From assembly GCF_900156425.1 (NCBI RefSeq), contig NZ_FTNO01000005.1, positions 248,001 to 312,000 of the forward strand: a DNA stretch of 64,000 nucleotides, in the 5' to 3' direction. The stretch is from Haladaptatus litoreus. GTDB taxonomy: Archaea; Halobacteriota; Halobacteria; Halobacteriales; Haladaptataceae. The position numbers were made by a program, and so were the translations under genes. Numbering within the stretch: the stretch's first letter is position 1; the number at the start of each line of letters is the position of its first letter. Positions 8,693 through 16,294 of this stretch are shown here, piece by piece. Below the pieces are notes generated by a model. The model had not been told where the DNA came from. It was given only the letters and a program-made list of their open reading frames with translations, and made no database searches.

Positions 8693-8833
8693 ATGATTCA
8701 GCTACCGATACGGCGATGCTCCGCCTGCGGCTATCTCGGCCCGGTCGGACGGTTCGTGGGAGAAGATCGAACACTGACATGTCCCCGGTGCGGCACCGAA
8801 CTGAGTGGGACGTTCGACCCACGGCTAGCATGA
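8693..8833 (+). CDS. 46-residue zinc ribbon coupled to the recombinase
   Basis: ATG at 8693 opens a 46-residue frame with two CxxC knuckles, RCSACGYLG and TCPRCGTEL, spaced as in zinc ribbons. Its TGA (8831-8833) overlaps the ATG of the tyrosine recombinase (8830) in an ATGA arrangement, so translation is probably coupled. A TATA-like gattttta (about 8653-8660) lies about 30 bp upstream. Likely a nucleic-acid or protein-binding partner of the recombinase, by context only. Confidence 0.7.
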   Translation: MIQLPIRRCSACGYLGPVGRFVGEDRTLTCPRCGTELSGTFDPRLA

Positions 8834-9942
8834 CAGGGACGACGCTCACCGCCGCAATCGAGGAGTATCTCTCCAGCATTGAGGCCGGAAACTACCGCAC
8901 CAACGCCGGTTCCGCGCTCACGCAGTGGTCTGAGTGGCTCGCACGGGAGCGAACAGTCACCCAACTGAACGATGTGGAAGTCATCGACTGTCGTCGGTAC
9001 GCCCGCCACCTCAAACGGCAGGTGCGCGAAGACGAACTGAAATCCTCGACGGCCCACACCTACTACGCCTACGTTCGGGCGTTTCTCGGGTTCTGCGAGG
9101 CTGACGAACTCCTCTCACGGAATCCCGCCGCCGTCTCGCGGGCGCAAGCCGAACTGCCGGAGAACACCGCCGACGCGAACCGCCAGTTCTGGTCGGAGCG
9201 CGACAGAAAAGCCATCCTCGCGTTCATGGATAGACGCGTAGAGCAGGCGTTGGAGACGGATGGCGACAGCGATGGCAACGAAATTTCGCGCGAACGCGCC
9301 TACCGCGACCGGGCGCTCGTCCGCTTGCTCGCGCTGTCGGGAGTCCGGGGCGCGGAAGTGTTCCGCGCCCCGGCGGACGACAAGCGACCCGGAATCACCT
9401 GGAGAGACGTGGACATCGAAGGCGGGTCGCTTCGCGTGTTCGGCAAATCCCGCGAGTACGAATATGCACAACTTCCGAAAAAAGCAGCGGAGGCGCTGGA
9501 GCGCTATCACCGGGTCTCCGACCCGCCGACACCACGGTTTCCGGTGTTTCCGACCGACCACGCACCGTCGAAATATCGGGCCGTCCGCGAGCAGTTGACT
9601 GGCGAATACACGGAGAGCCGAATCGAAACCATCCTCGACGAAAACGACATCGACGACGTAGTACGCGAGTACGAAATCGTCATCCCCGCGATTTCGACCC
9701 GCGGCGCGCGCAACCTGATGAAACGCCTCTGCAAGGAGGCCGGACTGGACATCGACGGCGAATATCTGAAACCCCACGGGGCACGCCGGGGACTGGGCCA
9801 TCAGTTGTACAGCGAGGGCCACGCGGAACTGGCCCAATCCGCGCTCCGCCACGCCTCGATTGCGACGACGCACGAAAGCTACTCGAACATTCGGGCGAGC
9901 GAAACGGCGGAGCGCGTGGATGACGTGCTGGACGACTCGTGA
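8830..9942 (+). CDS. Tyrosine recombinase/integrase (XerC/D-like)
   Basis: 370 residues from the ATG overlapping the zinc-ribbon stop. The N-terminal part (about 1-95) is a SAM-like core-binding domain (TLTAAIEEYLSSIEAGNYRT). The catalytic part shows SGVRGAEVF (first Arg), KPHGARRGLGHQL (HxxR), LRHASIATTHESY (His and nucleophile Tyr). These give the RKHRHY constellation of active recombinases. There are no phage genes, tRNA or att-like repeats nearby, so a housekeeping or chromosomal role is more likely than a prophage integrase. A long in-frame extension upstream of 8830 overlaps the HalOD1 and zinc-ribbon genes and is rejected as start. Confidence 0.85.
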   Translation: MTGTTLTAAIEEYLSSIEAGNYRTNAGSALTQWSEWLARERTVTQLNDVEVIDCRRYARHLKRQVREDELKSSTAHTYYAYVRAFLGFCEADELLSRNPAAVSRAQAELPENTADANRQFWSERDRKAILAFMDRRVEQALETDGDSDGNEISRERAYRDRALVRLLALSGVRGAEVFRAPADDKRPGITWRDVDIEGGSLRVFGKSREYEYAQLPKKAAEALERYHRVSDPPTPRFPVFPTDHAPSKYRAVREQLTGEYTESRIETILDENDIDDVVREYEIVIPAISTRGARNLMKRLCKEAGLDIDGEYLKPHGARRGLGHQLYSEGHAELAQSALRHASIATTHESYSNIRASETAERVDDVLDDS

Positions 9943-10011
9943 CGGTCTGCAGCCTCCACTCCTCTCCACCGACATCCACATCTCCATCCCTAACAGTGCA
10001 GGGTATGATTG

Positions 10012-10037
10012 TTTATTATTCCCCTCGCTAGCGAGGG
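10012..10037 (+). promoter_or_regulatory. TATA box plus perfect 16-bp palindrome before the DUF7344 gene
   Basis: TTTATTATT (10012-10020) is followed at once by the perfect palindrome CCCTCGCTAGCGAGGG (10022-10037), and the ATG is at 10040. A start 25 bp after the TATA box would be at the ATG itself, so the palindrome fills the space between TATA and transcript start. A repressor bound there would block initiation; autoregulation by the encoded HTH protein is the simplest inference. Confidence 0.6.
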
Positions 10038-10039
10038 AC

Positions 10040-10345
10040 ATGAGTCACTGTGAATGGCACGACAAATCGGCACAACTCGACGCGGTATTCCACGTGCTTT
10101 CGAGCGCCTACCGGCGACGAATCCTGTTCGAGTTGAAAGCGGGACGCCTCCGTGTTTCGGAGGCATCTCGTCGATTGGCGGCTGAGTACGGCGATGACCG
10201 CGACCGAATCGAACTGGCGCTGTACACCATTCATCTGCCGAAACTCGACGATCTCGAGTTTATCGAGTGGCACAGCGATTCCGACGAAATTCGACGGGGA
10301 GCGCAATTCGAGGAAGTCCGTCTGGTGCTCGACGGACTCAACTGA
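10040..10345 (+). CDS. DUF7344-type winged-helix regulator
   Basis: 101 residues. The N-terminal AVFHVLSSAYRRRILFELKA matches the first helices of haloarchaeal DUF7344/ArsR-like winged helices (lss.rRR.il..L). The middle (IELALYTIHLPKLDDLEFIEW) corresponds to the recognition helix and wing, with the usual HLPKLxxxGxxxW variant. It is probably a transcription factor. It stands 88 bp upstream of, and in the same direction as, the membrane protein that opens the DyP-like/P19-like cluster, and a palindrome sits on its own promoter. Confidence 0.75.
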   Translation: MSHCEWHDKSAQLDAVFHVLSSAYRRRILFELKAGRLRVSEASRRLAAEYGDDRDRIELALYTIHLPKLDDLEFIEWHSDSDEIRRGAQFEEVRLVLDGLN

Positions 10346-10433
10346 GGTGTCACGGCGGCAAAAATGCGATTCGAAATCGAAGATTCGAATCGCAGACCAA
10401 CAACCCCTTTTTCCCGCATCACCGATTTCGATT

Positions 10434-11801
10434 ATGCGACTTCGCCGGACGCCCCTCCCCATCTTCGCTTTCCTCGCTTCGGTAGTCCTCTTTGCGGGCG
10501 TCGCAACCGCCCACGGCGTCACCACGCGGTTCGACGCGCCGATTCCGCTCACCTTGCTGTTCGGCGGTGCGGGGGCCACCGTCGCGCTCACAGCGCTCTT
10601 TCTTTCCGCCACGGTCGAGCGCACGCCGACCGGAATGCGTCGGATTTCCGTGCTCTCCTCCGGCACAGTTGCCGCCCTTCGACTTACCGCCCGAGTGGCG
10701 TTTCTCGCGATTTTTCTGCTCGTCCTCGCCGTCGGTTCGGTCGGCCCGGCGAATGCGCGGGACAATCCCGCGACCCTGTTTACGTGGTCAGTCTGGCTGA
10801 AAGGCATCGGCCTGCTCGCGGTGCTGTTCGGCAGTCCGTGGCGCACGCTCGCGCCGTGGCGGACGATTTACGACGGCCTATCGAAACTAGAGGGGAAGCA
10901 GTTGGCGCTGTTCGACTATCCCGACCAACTCGGTGATTGGCCAGCCCTCGTCGGCTTTCTCGCCCTCGTCGGTATCGTGGAGAATCTGACCCGGATTCCG
11001 GACTCCCCGCGACTGACCGCCGTGCTTCTCGCAGGCTACGCACTCATCATGCTGTTCGGCGGCGTGCTGTTCGGAACGACGTGGTTCGAGCGCGCCGACC
11101 CACTGGCGGTGCTCTACCGACTGTTCGGGCGAGTTGCACCGCTGAAAATCGACGGCAGTGGAATCGACCTTCGCCCGCCGTGGCGAGGGTGTCTTCCACG
11201 CGTCCGCTCGCTCTCGCTCGCTGGATTCGTCGTGGCGAGCGTCTACACCGTCAGCTTCGACGGATTCACCGAGACGCCCGAATACCAGACGATTCTCTTC
11301 TGGGCGCGGGACGTGACTGGACTCGGCTCTGTCGTTTCGGTTCCGCTGTATCTCGGCGGGTTTCTGGCGTTTCTCGCCGTCTTCGCGCTCGTGGCGATGG
11401 TGACTCAACGAATTTCGGGAAGTGCAAAACGCGGGGGAACCCGCGAATCGTGGCGCGAAATGGCCCTCGCGCTTGCGCCGACCGTCGTCCCAATCGCGGT
11501 GGCCTACGAAGTTGCGCACAACTATCCCTTCGTCCTCCAGCAGTTGTCGCGTCTGCTGACGGTTCTCGGCGGGACGGAAATCGAACTGCTGGGTTGGCTC
11601 TCCCTTCCGGCATTCTGGGCCTCGCAGGTGCTACTCATCGTCTTGGGACATCTCGTCGCGGTCGTCGCGGCGCACTACGTCGCGCTGGAGCACACGAACC
11701 GCGTCGCCAGCGTCGGCCGAACCCACCTTCCGCTGACCGCGTTGATGGTCGGCTACACCGTCCTTTCTCTGTGGATAATTTCGCGTCCGGTTGCGACCTG
11801 A
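10434..11801 (+). CDS. Multi-pass membrane protein resembling fenitrothion-hydrolase-like family
   Basis: 455 residues, roughly 11 hydrophobic segments. The N-terminus is a signal-like helix ending ATAHG, and the motif FGSPWRTLAPWRT near residues 136-148 recalls a family of bacterial membrane proteins annotated by homology as fenitrothion hydrolase (AHG start, then nVWRalsPWRa). That resemblance is from memory and the name says little about real function. It precedes two Tat-exported, metal-related proteins, suggesting a role in metal or heme transport across the membrane. A short AACCCCTTTTT element (10402-10412) lies 21 bp before the ATG and resembles the core of the shared element of the next two genes. 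Confidence 0.6.
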   Translation: MRLRRTPLPIFAFLASVVLFAGVATAHGVTTRFDAPIPLTLLFGGAGATVALTALFLSATVERTPTGMRRISVLSSGTVAALRLTARVAFLAIFLLVLAVGSVGPANARDNPATLFTWSVWLKGIGLLAVLFGSPWRTLAPWRTIYDGLSKLEGKQLALFDYPDQLGDWPALVGFLALVGIVENLTRIPDSPRLTAVLLAGYALIMLFGGVLFGTTWFERADPLAVLYRLFGRVAPLKIDGSGIDLRPPWRGCLPRVRSLSLAGFVVASVYTVSFDGFTETPEYQTILFWARDVTGLGSVVSVPLYLGGFLAFLAVFALVAMVTQRISGSAKRGGTRESWREMALALAPTVVPIAVAYEVAHNYPFVLQQLSRLLTVLGGTEIELLGWLSLPAFWASQVLLIVLGHLVAVVAAHYVALEHTNRVASVGRTHLPLTALMVGYTVLSLWIISRPVAT

Positions 11802-11827
11802 ATCCGGTCGATTTTGTTCAGCGGTGA

Positions 11828-11856
11828 TTTCGACGGACGTACCAGAACCCCTTTTC
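11828..11856 (+). promoter_or_regulatory. 29-bp shared upstream element, copy 1
   Basis: This 29-bp block ends GTACCAGAACCCCTTTTC and lies 24 bp before the ATG at 11881. A second block at 13777-13805 matches it at 26 of 29 positions and is also exactly 24 bp before an ATG. The AACCCCTTTTC part may serve as the TATA/BRE region; the rest is likely a regulator site. Confidence 0.6.
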
Positions 11857-11880
11857 TCGCGTGGTCGCTAGAACTACCCA

Positions 11881-13167
11881 ATGAGCGACTCGACGCGCGG
11901 AATCCCCCGACGCGAGTTCATGAAGGCCGCGGTCGCCATCGGCGGGTCGGCGGCGCTGTCGGCCTGCCTCGACCGGGGCGGTGGAATGCCCGACGTGGAG
12001 CAAGGGCCGGACGACCTCTCTACCCTTCCGGAGCGCCAGCACGCGTGGAATCAATTTCTGGCGACGGACGACCACGATAACGATGTTGCCCCTCGGCATC
12101 AGGTGCTCCTCTTTCTGAACTACGTCGGGAACGAAAATGACGCCGGAGCGAAAACGACGCCCACGGAATCGGAGCGCGAAACCGTCGAATCCGCGTTCCA
12201 AAGCCTCGAACGCGCCTACAAGCGAAGTCACGATGGACTGCTGTTTTCGGTCGGCTACTCACCGTCGTACTTCGCCCGATTCGGTGCCGAGAACATGCTG
12301 CCGAAACCGAAAGCCCTCGCGTCCTTCGAAGACCCCAAGCTGGACGAACAGGACGCCGTCGTCCACCTCGCCAGCGACCACCCGGAACTCGTGCTGGCCG
12401 TCGAGGAAGCCCTACTCGGCAATCGGGACGAGTTGAACGGCGTCAACGTGATGGGTCTGTCCGACGTGTTCGAGAAGGCAGACCGCCGAACCGGATTCGT
12501 CGGCGACGGCCTCCCCGCCGACCATCAGGACGTAAACGGTATTCCCGATTCGGAACCAGTTCCGGAAGACTCCCCGCTCTACATGGGCTTCAAATCTGGC
12601 TTCCGGAAGAATCAGGCCAGCGAGGACAGCGTGACGATTCAGGACGGCCCGTTCGCTGGCGGCACCACACAGCACGTCTCCAACATCAGCCTGCATCTCG
12701 ACCAGTGGTACGAACAAGACAGTCGTGACCAGCGCGTCGCAAAAATGTTCTGCCCTGTTCACGCAGAAGAGGGACGCGTCGAGGGCGCAGGCGACAACCT
12801 CGGCGATTCCAGCGGGATGGGCGATGATTGCATCGGACAGGTCGAAGAACACGCTCGAACCCGCGGGATGGTCGGCCACTCCCAGAAATCCGCCTCCGCG
12901 CGAAAGGACGATTCCCCGCTCATCCTGCGCCGGGATTTCGATTCGACCGACGGCGGCGAGGCAGGCCTGCATTTCGTCGCGGTTCAGCGCGCGATTTCGG
13001 ACTTCGAGGAGACGCGAGAAGCCATGAACGGCGACGACCTCGCCGGAAATTCATCGGTCGGCCAGCGTGTGAACAACGGCATTCTGCAGTACATGACCGT
13101 GGAGCGCCGGGGGAATTTCTTGGTGCCGCCACGCTCGCGTCGGTCGCTTCCGAATCCGAATCGGTAG
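11881..13167 (+). CDS. Tat-exported DyP-type peroxidase-like protein
   Basis: 428 residues. The N-terminus carries a Tat signal (RREFMKAAVAIGGSAALSAC) with a lipobox-like SAC. The body follows the DyP/EfeB ferredoxin-like repeats: VLLFLNYVG early, FSVGYSPSYFARFG, then MGFKSGFRKNQ where EfeB proteins have GF(K/R)DG, GPFAGGTTQHVSNISLHLDQW matching the WvGGsY...l..W block, and RRDFDSTDGGEAGLHFVAVQR matching the late RRs..G..F.a.q segment. The catalytic Asp of GxxDG is Ser here; His in VGHSQKS is a candidate heme ligand. Deferrochelatase or heme-binding activity is possible; peroxidase activity is doubtful. Probably works with the downstream P19/Tp34-like lipoprotein. Confidence 0.7.
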   Translation: MSDSTRGIPRREFMKAAVAIGGSAALSACLDRGGGMPDVEQGPDDLSTLPERQHAWNQFLATDDHDNDVAPRHQVLLFLNYVGNENDAGAKTTPTESERETVESAFQSLERAYKRSHDGLLFSVGYSPSYFARFGAENMLPKPKALASFEDPKLDEQDAVVHLASDHPELVLAVEEALLGNRDELNGVNVMGLSDVFEKADRRTGFVGDGLPADHQDVNGIPDSEPVPEDSPLYMGFKSGFRKNQASEDSVTIQDGPFAGGTTQHVSNISLHLDQWYEQDSRDQRVAKMFCPVHAEEGRVEGAGDNLGDSSGMGDDCIGQVEEHARTRGMVGHSQKSASARKDDSPLILRRDFDSTDGGEAGLHFVAVQRAISDFEETREAMNGDDLAGNSSVGQRVNNGILQYMTVERRGNFLVPPRSRRSLPNPNR

Positions 13168-13278
13168 AAGATTATTGGTTTCTTGGTTGGCGTTTGGTTA
13201 CGAGTTATCTGGTTTTGCTTTTGTATCTTCTGAGACATTTGGTCGGTATTGCAGCTAGCTACTTCCGACTCCCATGAA

Positions 13279-13634
13279 AACCGCCACCGCACCCCCGCTC
13301 GCGGTTGCACCGCTCGCCACCGAGATTTCGCAGAAATCTCGTTCGCCACACACCTCCTCAACTGATTCGTTCCCTCGCTTCGCTCGGTTACTCATCCCTC
13401 GCGCGGATAATCAGCAAGCCTTCGGACGACGAGTCCTCAGGCTTGCGAACGCACGCGCCACGTGGTTTATGTCCATCCGAAAATCCCGAATTGACCACGC
13501 GGCGCGCGCTGGTGCGAGTCGGAGGGCACCTCGCCCGGAGGCTCGGGCTGATAGCGCGCGAGGGATGAGTGAGCGACGGAGGAGCGAACGAATCGGCTGG
13601 GGAGGTTGGTGGGCGGTTGCGGTGCGGTAGCGGG
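13279..13634. repeat. Composite palindromic intergenic repeat, copy A
   Basis: Within the 660-bp gene-free gap 13168-13829. The outer ends are related in inverted orientation (accgccaccgcac on the left, gcggttgcggtgcgg on the right). Both arms hold a module with gattcgtt...catccctcgcgcg...atcagc, on opposite strands. Near the left end is a perfect hairpin CGAGATTTC-gca-GAAATCTCG (13321-13341) preceded by tcgcggttgcaccgctcgc. The same modules recur near 44.6 kb. The remaining part of the gap (13635-13776) is AT-rich with cattatataaaac (13694-13706) as a possible promoter. Looks like a non-coding mobile or structural element rather than a gene. Confidence 0.7.
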
Positions 13635-13776
13635 TATTTGTTGTCGGCAACTGTCTACGAACACAAAAAACAGTCATTTAAAACTGAAAACAGCCATTAT
13701 ATAAAACTAGAAAGAAGCACAACCGACAGAGTACTATCAGATACACAAAACCAGTCGTCCGCTCCAAACACACTCT

Positions 13777-13805
13777 TTTCGATGGGTGTACCAGAACCCC
13801 TTTTC
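13777..13805 (+). promoter_or_regulatory. 29-bp shared upstream element, copy 2
   Basis: Matches the block at 11828-11856 at 26 of 29 positions, including the full GTACCAGAACCCCTTTTC end, and has the same 24-bp distance to the start codon at 13830. Co-regulation of the two exported proteins is the direct inference. Confidence 0.6.
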
Positions 13806-13829
13806 GGAGTCGATGACAAATCCCATCTA

Positions 13830-14891
13830 ATGAATCGTCGCAGGTTTTTGCAGACTGCGGGCCTCACGGGCGCAACTGCGCTCGCAGGGTGTGCCGGACT
13901 GTTCGAAACGGACACCACACCGACCGAACCGCCGCTGGTGGAAGACCGGCCGGATGCAGTGTACTATCCGACCCACTCCGAAGGGATGGAGATGGCCGGA
14001 ATGGCAAAACAGGGGCGCTGGCGACTCGGACTGATGTACTCGTTCCCGCACCGCTTCTGGCTGATGGGCGGCGGAACCTCCCAACAGCAAGAAAAGGTGA
14101 CTATCGAGGACGGCGACGACGTGCACCTGATGGCCACCGTCTGGGACGCGGAAACGATGACGGTGCTTCCCGCCGGAGATGTCCGCGTCGAACTGTCGAA
14201 GGACGACTGGAGCGACACCAGAACGATGTGGCCGATGCTCTCCCAAAACATGGGCTTTCACTTCGGCGACAACATGGGGTTGGACGGCGACGGCACCTAC
14301 ACCGCGGACGTACAAGTGAGCGGGTTAAGCATCCGCCGAACCGGCGCACTAGCGGGGCAGTTCGGTTCCGCCGCGACGCTCTCGACCGAGTTCGAGATAA
14401 CGCAGGAAAAACTGGACAACCTATCGTTCGAGGAGTACGACCAGAAAAAAGGGTCGCAAGGCGCGTTGCCCATGATGGAGATGGACATGATGCCGATGAG
14501 TCAAGTCCCTCCAAAGAACGACCTCCCGGGGCAGTTCATCGGCGAGCAGCGAAGCGGAGACGCGAAATTCCTCGCAATCGCCGTGAATGACACAGAAATG
14601 GCCGAAGACACCTACCTTGCTGTCTCGCCGCGGACACCGTACCGAAGCTACCCGATTCCGATGATGTCGCTCTCGGCGACGGTACATCGAGGAAGCGAAT
14701 CCGTCTTCGACGGGACGCTGAAACCGACGCTCGACCCCGAGATGGGCTACCATTACGGCGCGAACGTCTCCGGCATCGAATCCGGCGACGAACTGGTCGT
14801 GTCGGTCGATTCGGTGCCGCAGGTGTCCCGACACGAAGGGTACGAAACGGCGTTCCTGCAGATGCCGGAGATGACGTTTTCGGTGCGATAG
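13830..14891 (+). CDS. Tat lipoprotein of the P19/Tp34 iron-transport type (DUF7350-like)
   Basis: 353 residues from ATG 13830. The N-terminus MNRRRFLQTAGLTGATALAGC is a Tat signal ending in a lipobox (LAGC), then a Thr/Pro-rich tether. The domain that follows carries the Met/His-rich features of periplasmic P19/Tp34 metal proteins: MEMAGMAKQGRWRLG, FPHRFWLMGGG, and MGFHFGDNMGLDGDGTYTADV, which recalls the family HfGdNv.l..GtY.v segment. A second half repeats the fold (YHYGANVSGIESGDE). P19/Tp34 proteins bind Fe or Cu and work with membrane permeases. The neighbouring DyP-like protein and membrane protein support a metal-uptake cluster. Substrate is inferred. Confidence 0.7.
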   Translation: MNRRRFLQTAGLTGATALAGCAGLFETDTTPTEPPLVEDRPDAVYYPTHSEGMEMAGMAKQGRWRLGLMYSFPHRFWLMGGGTSQQQEKVTIEDGDDVHLMATVWDAETMTVLPAGDVRVELSKDDWSDTRTMWPMLSQNMGFHFGDNMGLDGDGTYTADVQVSGLSIRRTGALAGQFGSAATLSTEFEITQEKLDNLSFEEYDQKKGSQGALPMMEMDMMPMSQVPPKNDLPGQFIGEQRSGDAKFLAIAVNDTEMAEDTYLAVSPRTPYRSYPIPMMSLSATVHRGSESVFDGTLKPTLDPEMGYHYGANVSGIESGDELVVSVDSVPQVSRHEGYETAFLQMPEMTFSVR

Positions 14892-14898
14892 TCTCGGT

Positions 14899-16188
14899 TT
14901 AGAGACTGAAAAAGAGCGGCCACAGGAGGACGCCAACCCACAGGGCGAAACCGGTTTTCACGAGTAGATTCCAGCGTCCATCCGTTTGCTGTCGCACCCC
15001 ACCAACCGCAAGCAGTCCGATGACGGCGAGCACAGTGAGACGATGAAGGACGACCGTAATCGGGAGAACTGTAACGCCGATACTCTGGTAGTCGAGCAGA
15101 AATCCGAGGCCGAGAGCGAGGATTGCGACACCGAACCAGTCGGACGATTGCTGTCCCGTGGGGAGGATGACAGCGGAAAGCGGTAGGCCGACAGCGAGTA
15201 CGACGTAGCCAATACCGGCGACAGCCTTTATCGGAATCGTCGGAATCGTCGTCTCGACAGCGATACTCGCGCCGCGCACGGCGACTGGCAGACTGAGAAG
15301 CAAGAAACCGAGCGCAATGCCACGCTGGGTGGTTTCAGCCGACAACCACGACAGCAACTCCCGAACGAACGAACGCATGGATTGCTGGACGCCGACGGAA
15401 CCAAGGAGCAACGCGACCCACAGGAGCGTTATCGGATACACATCAGTCGGTGCTCGTAACTCCACGACCGAAACCCAGCCATCAGTGTCGGCGATGCCAC
15501 CGTTGGCGAAGCGTTCGCGGGAAACATCCTCTACGTACCATTTTCCGTAGAACTGACTATCGAGGTAGTACTGTGCAGAAGACAGCGACCCGACGGAGTG
15601 TCGGAGGCGAAACCAGTCCCAATGTTCCTGATGGGCTTGGATAGCAGTCCACGTGTCCCCGCCAGTTCCACCTTCGTACAGTCGAAGATGGTAGCGCGAC
15701 CCGAAATAGGAACCGTCGTGGATTTGCGCCGTCTCCGCGACCCAGCCGCCGCGCGAACCGGGTGCGTCGATGTAGGTGTAGCGCACCGCCCCCGTGGTGT
15801 TGTGCCACTCGATAGCGACGTCATCGTCAGCCGTCGATTCGTCCTCGTGGCCGATTCCTTGCCACTCCTGCGTGTCGTTTCGCCAGTCCGCTCCCCGCTC
15901 ATTTTGAAGATGAGAGACTACTCGTGAAGAGCGGCCTTGAACGATGGCGTTGATGGGGAGCGTCAGCGAATCGAACGACTTCCCGCGGCTCGTAAACGGC
16001 CACAGCTTTGCTTCGCTGTCCGGATGTGGTGAGACAATCCGAACGTCGTCGGGGCCTTTCGACTCTTCGTCATCGTCTACTGAGTTCGGTACGAGAACCC
16101 CGGGGTGAGCGAAGAGGAGAGCGCCGACTAGAAGTATTGCGAGAATCGTCGTGACGTACCGACGGAACCCGACTCGTGACTCGGGCAT
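14899..16188 (-). CDS. Membrane protein with extracytoplasmic domain, unknown
   Basis: 429 residues from the Met at 16188 (an earlier start at 16221 adds 11). One N-terminal helix (TTILAILLVGALLFAHPGVL) anchors an external region of about 200 residues that is Trp/Tyr/acid rich and contains SRYHLRLYEGG and VRYTYIDAPGSRGGWV. About seven helices follow (TLLWVALLLGSVGV to VGVLLWPLFF). The layout recalls haloarchaeal surface membrane proteins of unknown role. It is convergent with the P19-like gene (7-bp gap) and divergent from nothing obvious; no function is assigned. Confidence 0.65.
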   Translation of the reverse strand: MPESRVGFRRYVTTILAILLVGALLFAHPGVLVPNSVDDDEESKGPDDVRIVSPHPDSEAKLWPFTSRGKSFDSLTLPINAIVQGRSSRVVSHLQNERGADWRNDTQEWQGIGHEDESTADDDVAIEWHNTTGAVRYTYIDAPGSRGGWVAETAQIHDGSYFGSRYHLRLYEGGTGGDTWTAIQAHQEHWDWFRLRHSVGSLSSAQYYLDSQFYGKWYVEDVSRERFANGGIADTDGWVSVVELRAPTDVYPITLLWVALLLGSVGVQQSMRSFVRELLSWLSAETTQRGIALGFLLLSLPVAVRGASIAVETTIPTIPIKAVAGIGYVVLAVGLPLSAVILPTGQQSSDWFGVAILALGLGFLLDYQSIGVTVLPITVVLHRLTVLAVIGLLAVGGVRQQTDGRWNLLVKTGFALWVGVLLWPLFFSL

Positions 16189-16294
16189 ATAATCAAGAGC
16201 TACCGAACCGCAGAAAATCAATGTACCGGTCGTGTGCTAATGAAGAGAAAACGAGATAGACAAGACAGATGAGGTAGACAGCGGTTACAGCAGT

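Noticed and set aside
8449..8829. In-frame extension upstream of the recombinase
   Set aside because: It overlaps the HalOD1 and zinc-ribbon genes in another frame and its residues (Arg/Ser-rich) are typical of shadow translation.
9115..10041. Minus-strand open frame opposite the recombinase
   Set aside because: Antisense to the catalytic domain and ends in the palindrome region; no promoter or family support.
13569..13829. In-frame extension upstream of the P19/Tp34-like gene
   Set aside because: It would place the Tat signal internally and run through repeat copy A; the ATG at 13830 directly begins the twin-arginine signal.
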